Below, in pieces: positions 5,946 to 6,323 of a stretch of 6,323 nt of DNA. A program made the position numbers and the translations under genes. The stretch covers positions 1-6,323 of the forward strand of contig JAIRUV010000049.1 of the NCBI GenBank assembly GCA_031254265.1, read 5' to 3'. Positions within the stretch are counted from its first letter, which is position 1. Each line of letters opens with the position of its first letter. The notes beneath the pieces are model-generated. The model was not told where the DNA came from. It worked only from the letters and a program-made list of their open reading frames with translations, and made no database searches. Origin of the DNA: Candidatus Methanoplasma sp. (GTDB lineage Archaea; Thermoplasmatota; Thermoplasmata; Methanomassiliicoccales; Methanomethylophilaceae).

Positions 5946-6323
5946 TCATTCTTTGATATTGGTGATCGCCCAGACCATCTCTCTGGTCAGGCTGATCACT
6001 CCTTTCATTCCCTCTTTATCATTCTGGTACTGCGGGGAGTTAAGAGCAGTGACGATCGGGGCCGGCGCGCCCCCGCATACCAGCATCTGGTTCTTGAGCA
6101 TCCAGTACACAAGCTGAGAATATACCATCGAACCTCCCTCGTGGGCGTTGACCACGATCGCTCCGCCGACCTTCCTCCTGAGTCCTTTGTCCCCTTTCTC
6201 CAGGATCATTCCTGCCCTTTCGAGGAATATCTTCATCTGAGATGAATACGAGCCGTAATAACAAGGGGATGCCAGGATGATCCCGTCCGCCTCCCTCATC
6301 CTGTCGACCACCTCGTTGAGGCT
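5946..6323 (-). CDS. NADPH-dependent FMN reductase / iron-sulfur flavoprotein-like (N-terminus cut off)
   Basis: The visible 125 residues are the C-terminal part of a flavodoxin-fold protein of the NADPH-dependent FMN reductase / iron-sulfur flavoprotein type, which carries FMN and moves electrons in the cytoplasm. The signature ADGIILASPCYYGSYSSQMK followed by FLERAG matches the family pattern (ADGIIxGSPxYxGxxSxxxKxFxDR), which contacts FMN. GGAIVVNAHEGGSMV and the following QLVYWMLKNQMLVCGG match the second flavin-binding loop and helix. The frame is open to the right edge (SLNEV precedes the internal GTG at 6311), so the start lies outside, along with the GSxR-type phosphate loop and any CxxCxxC cluster. 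It therefore cannot be decided whether this is an iron-sulfur flavoprotein or a plain FMN reductase. Its stop codon abuts that of the convergent gene. Confidence 0.9.
   Translation of the reverse strand, partial: SLNEVVDRMREADGIILASPCYYGSYSSQMKIFLERAGMILEKGDKGLRRKVGGAIVVNAHEGGSMVYSQLVYWMLKNQMLVCGGAPAPIVTALNSPQYQNDKEGMKGVISLTREMVWAITNIKE

Overview
The window looks like a piece of an archaeal chromosome, most likely from Thermoplasmata and possibly a Methanomassiliicoccales-like methanogen. That assignment is an inference from gene content: a stand-alone archaeal SepF, an archaeal MCT-1/Tma20-type PUA protein, RtcB, moderately GC-rich genes and weak or absent Shine-Dalgarno sites. No rRNA, tRNA or other lineage marker is present to prove it.

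Left part (1-3474): the RNA ligase gene rtcB, cut by the left edge, runs rightward. It meets a leftward three-gene cluster head to tail, with an 11-bp overlap of the two 3' ends. In transcription order the cluster is a PUA-domain RNA-binding protein, the cell-division protein SepF, and a SAMHD1-like HD phosphohydrolase. The PUA-sepF gap is 4 nt, and sepF and the HD gene share an ATGA stop/start, so the three are almost certainly one operon. A perfect inverted repeat sits on the start codon of the first gene.

Middle part (3475-3821): this AT-rich stretch has no confident gene. It holds a possible 59-codon GTG-started ORF that ends inside an array of three direct repeats. The repeats have an exact 33-bp period, a nearly invariant 22-bp core and 11-bp variable spacers. 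The array abuts a candidate TATA box, and about 27 bp further on lies the ATG of an AAA_14/DUF4143 ATPase gene (3822-5135). This is the least ordinary part of the window.

Right part (5136-6323): after a short intergenic region with a plausible promoter and ribosome site comes an unrecognised 240-residue protein with a cluster of four cysteines. Its stop codon touches the stop codon of a convergent flavodoxin-fold gene (NADPH-dependent FMN reductase / iron-sulfur flavoprotein type), which is cut by the right edge.

The best candidates for something undescribed are the 33-bp repeat array upstream of the ATPase, the linkage of SepF with an RNA-binding PUA protein and an HD phosphohydrolase, and the cysteine-bearing unknown protein.
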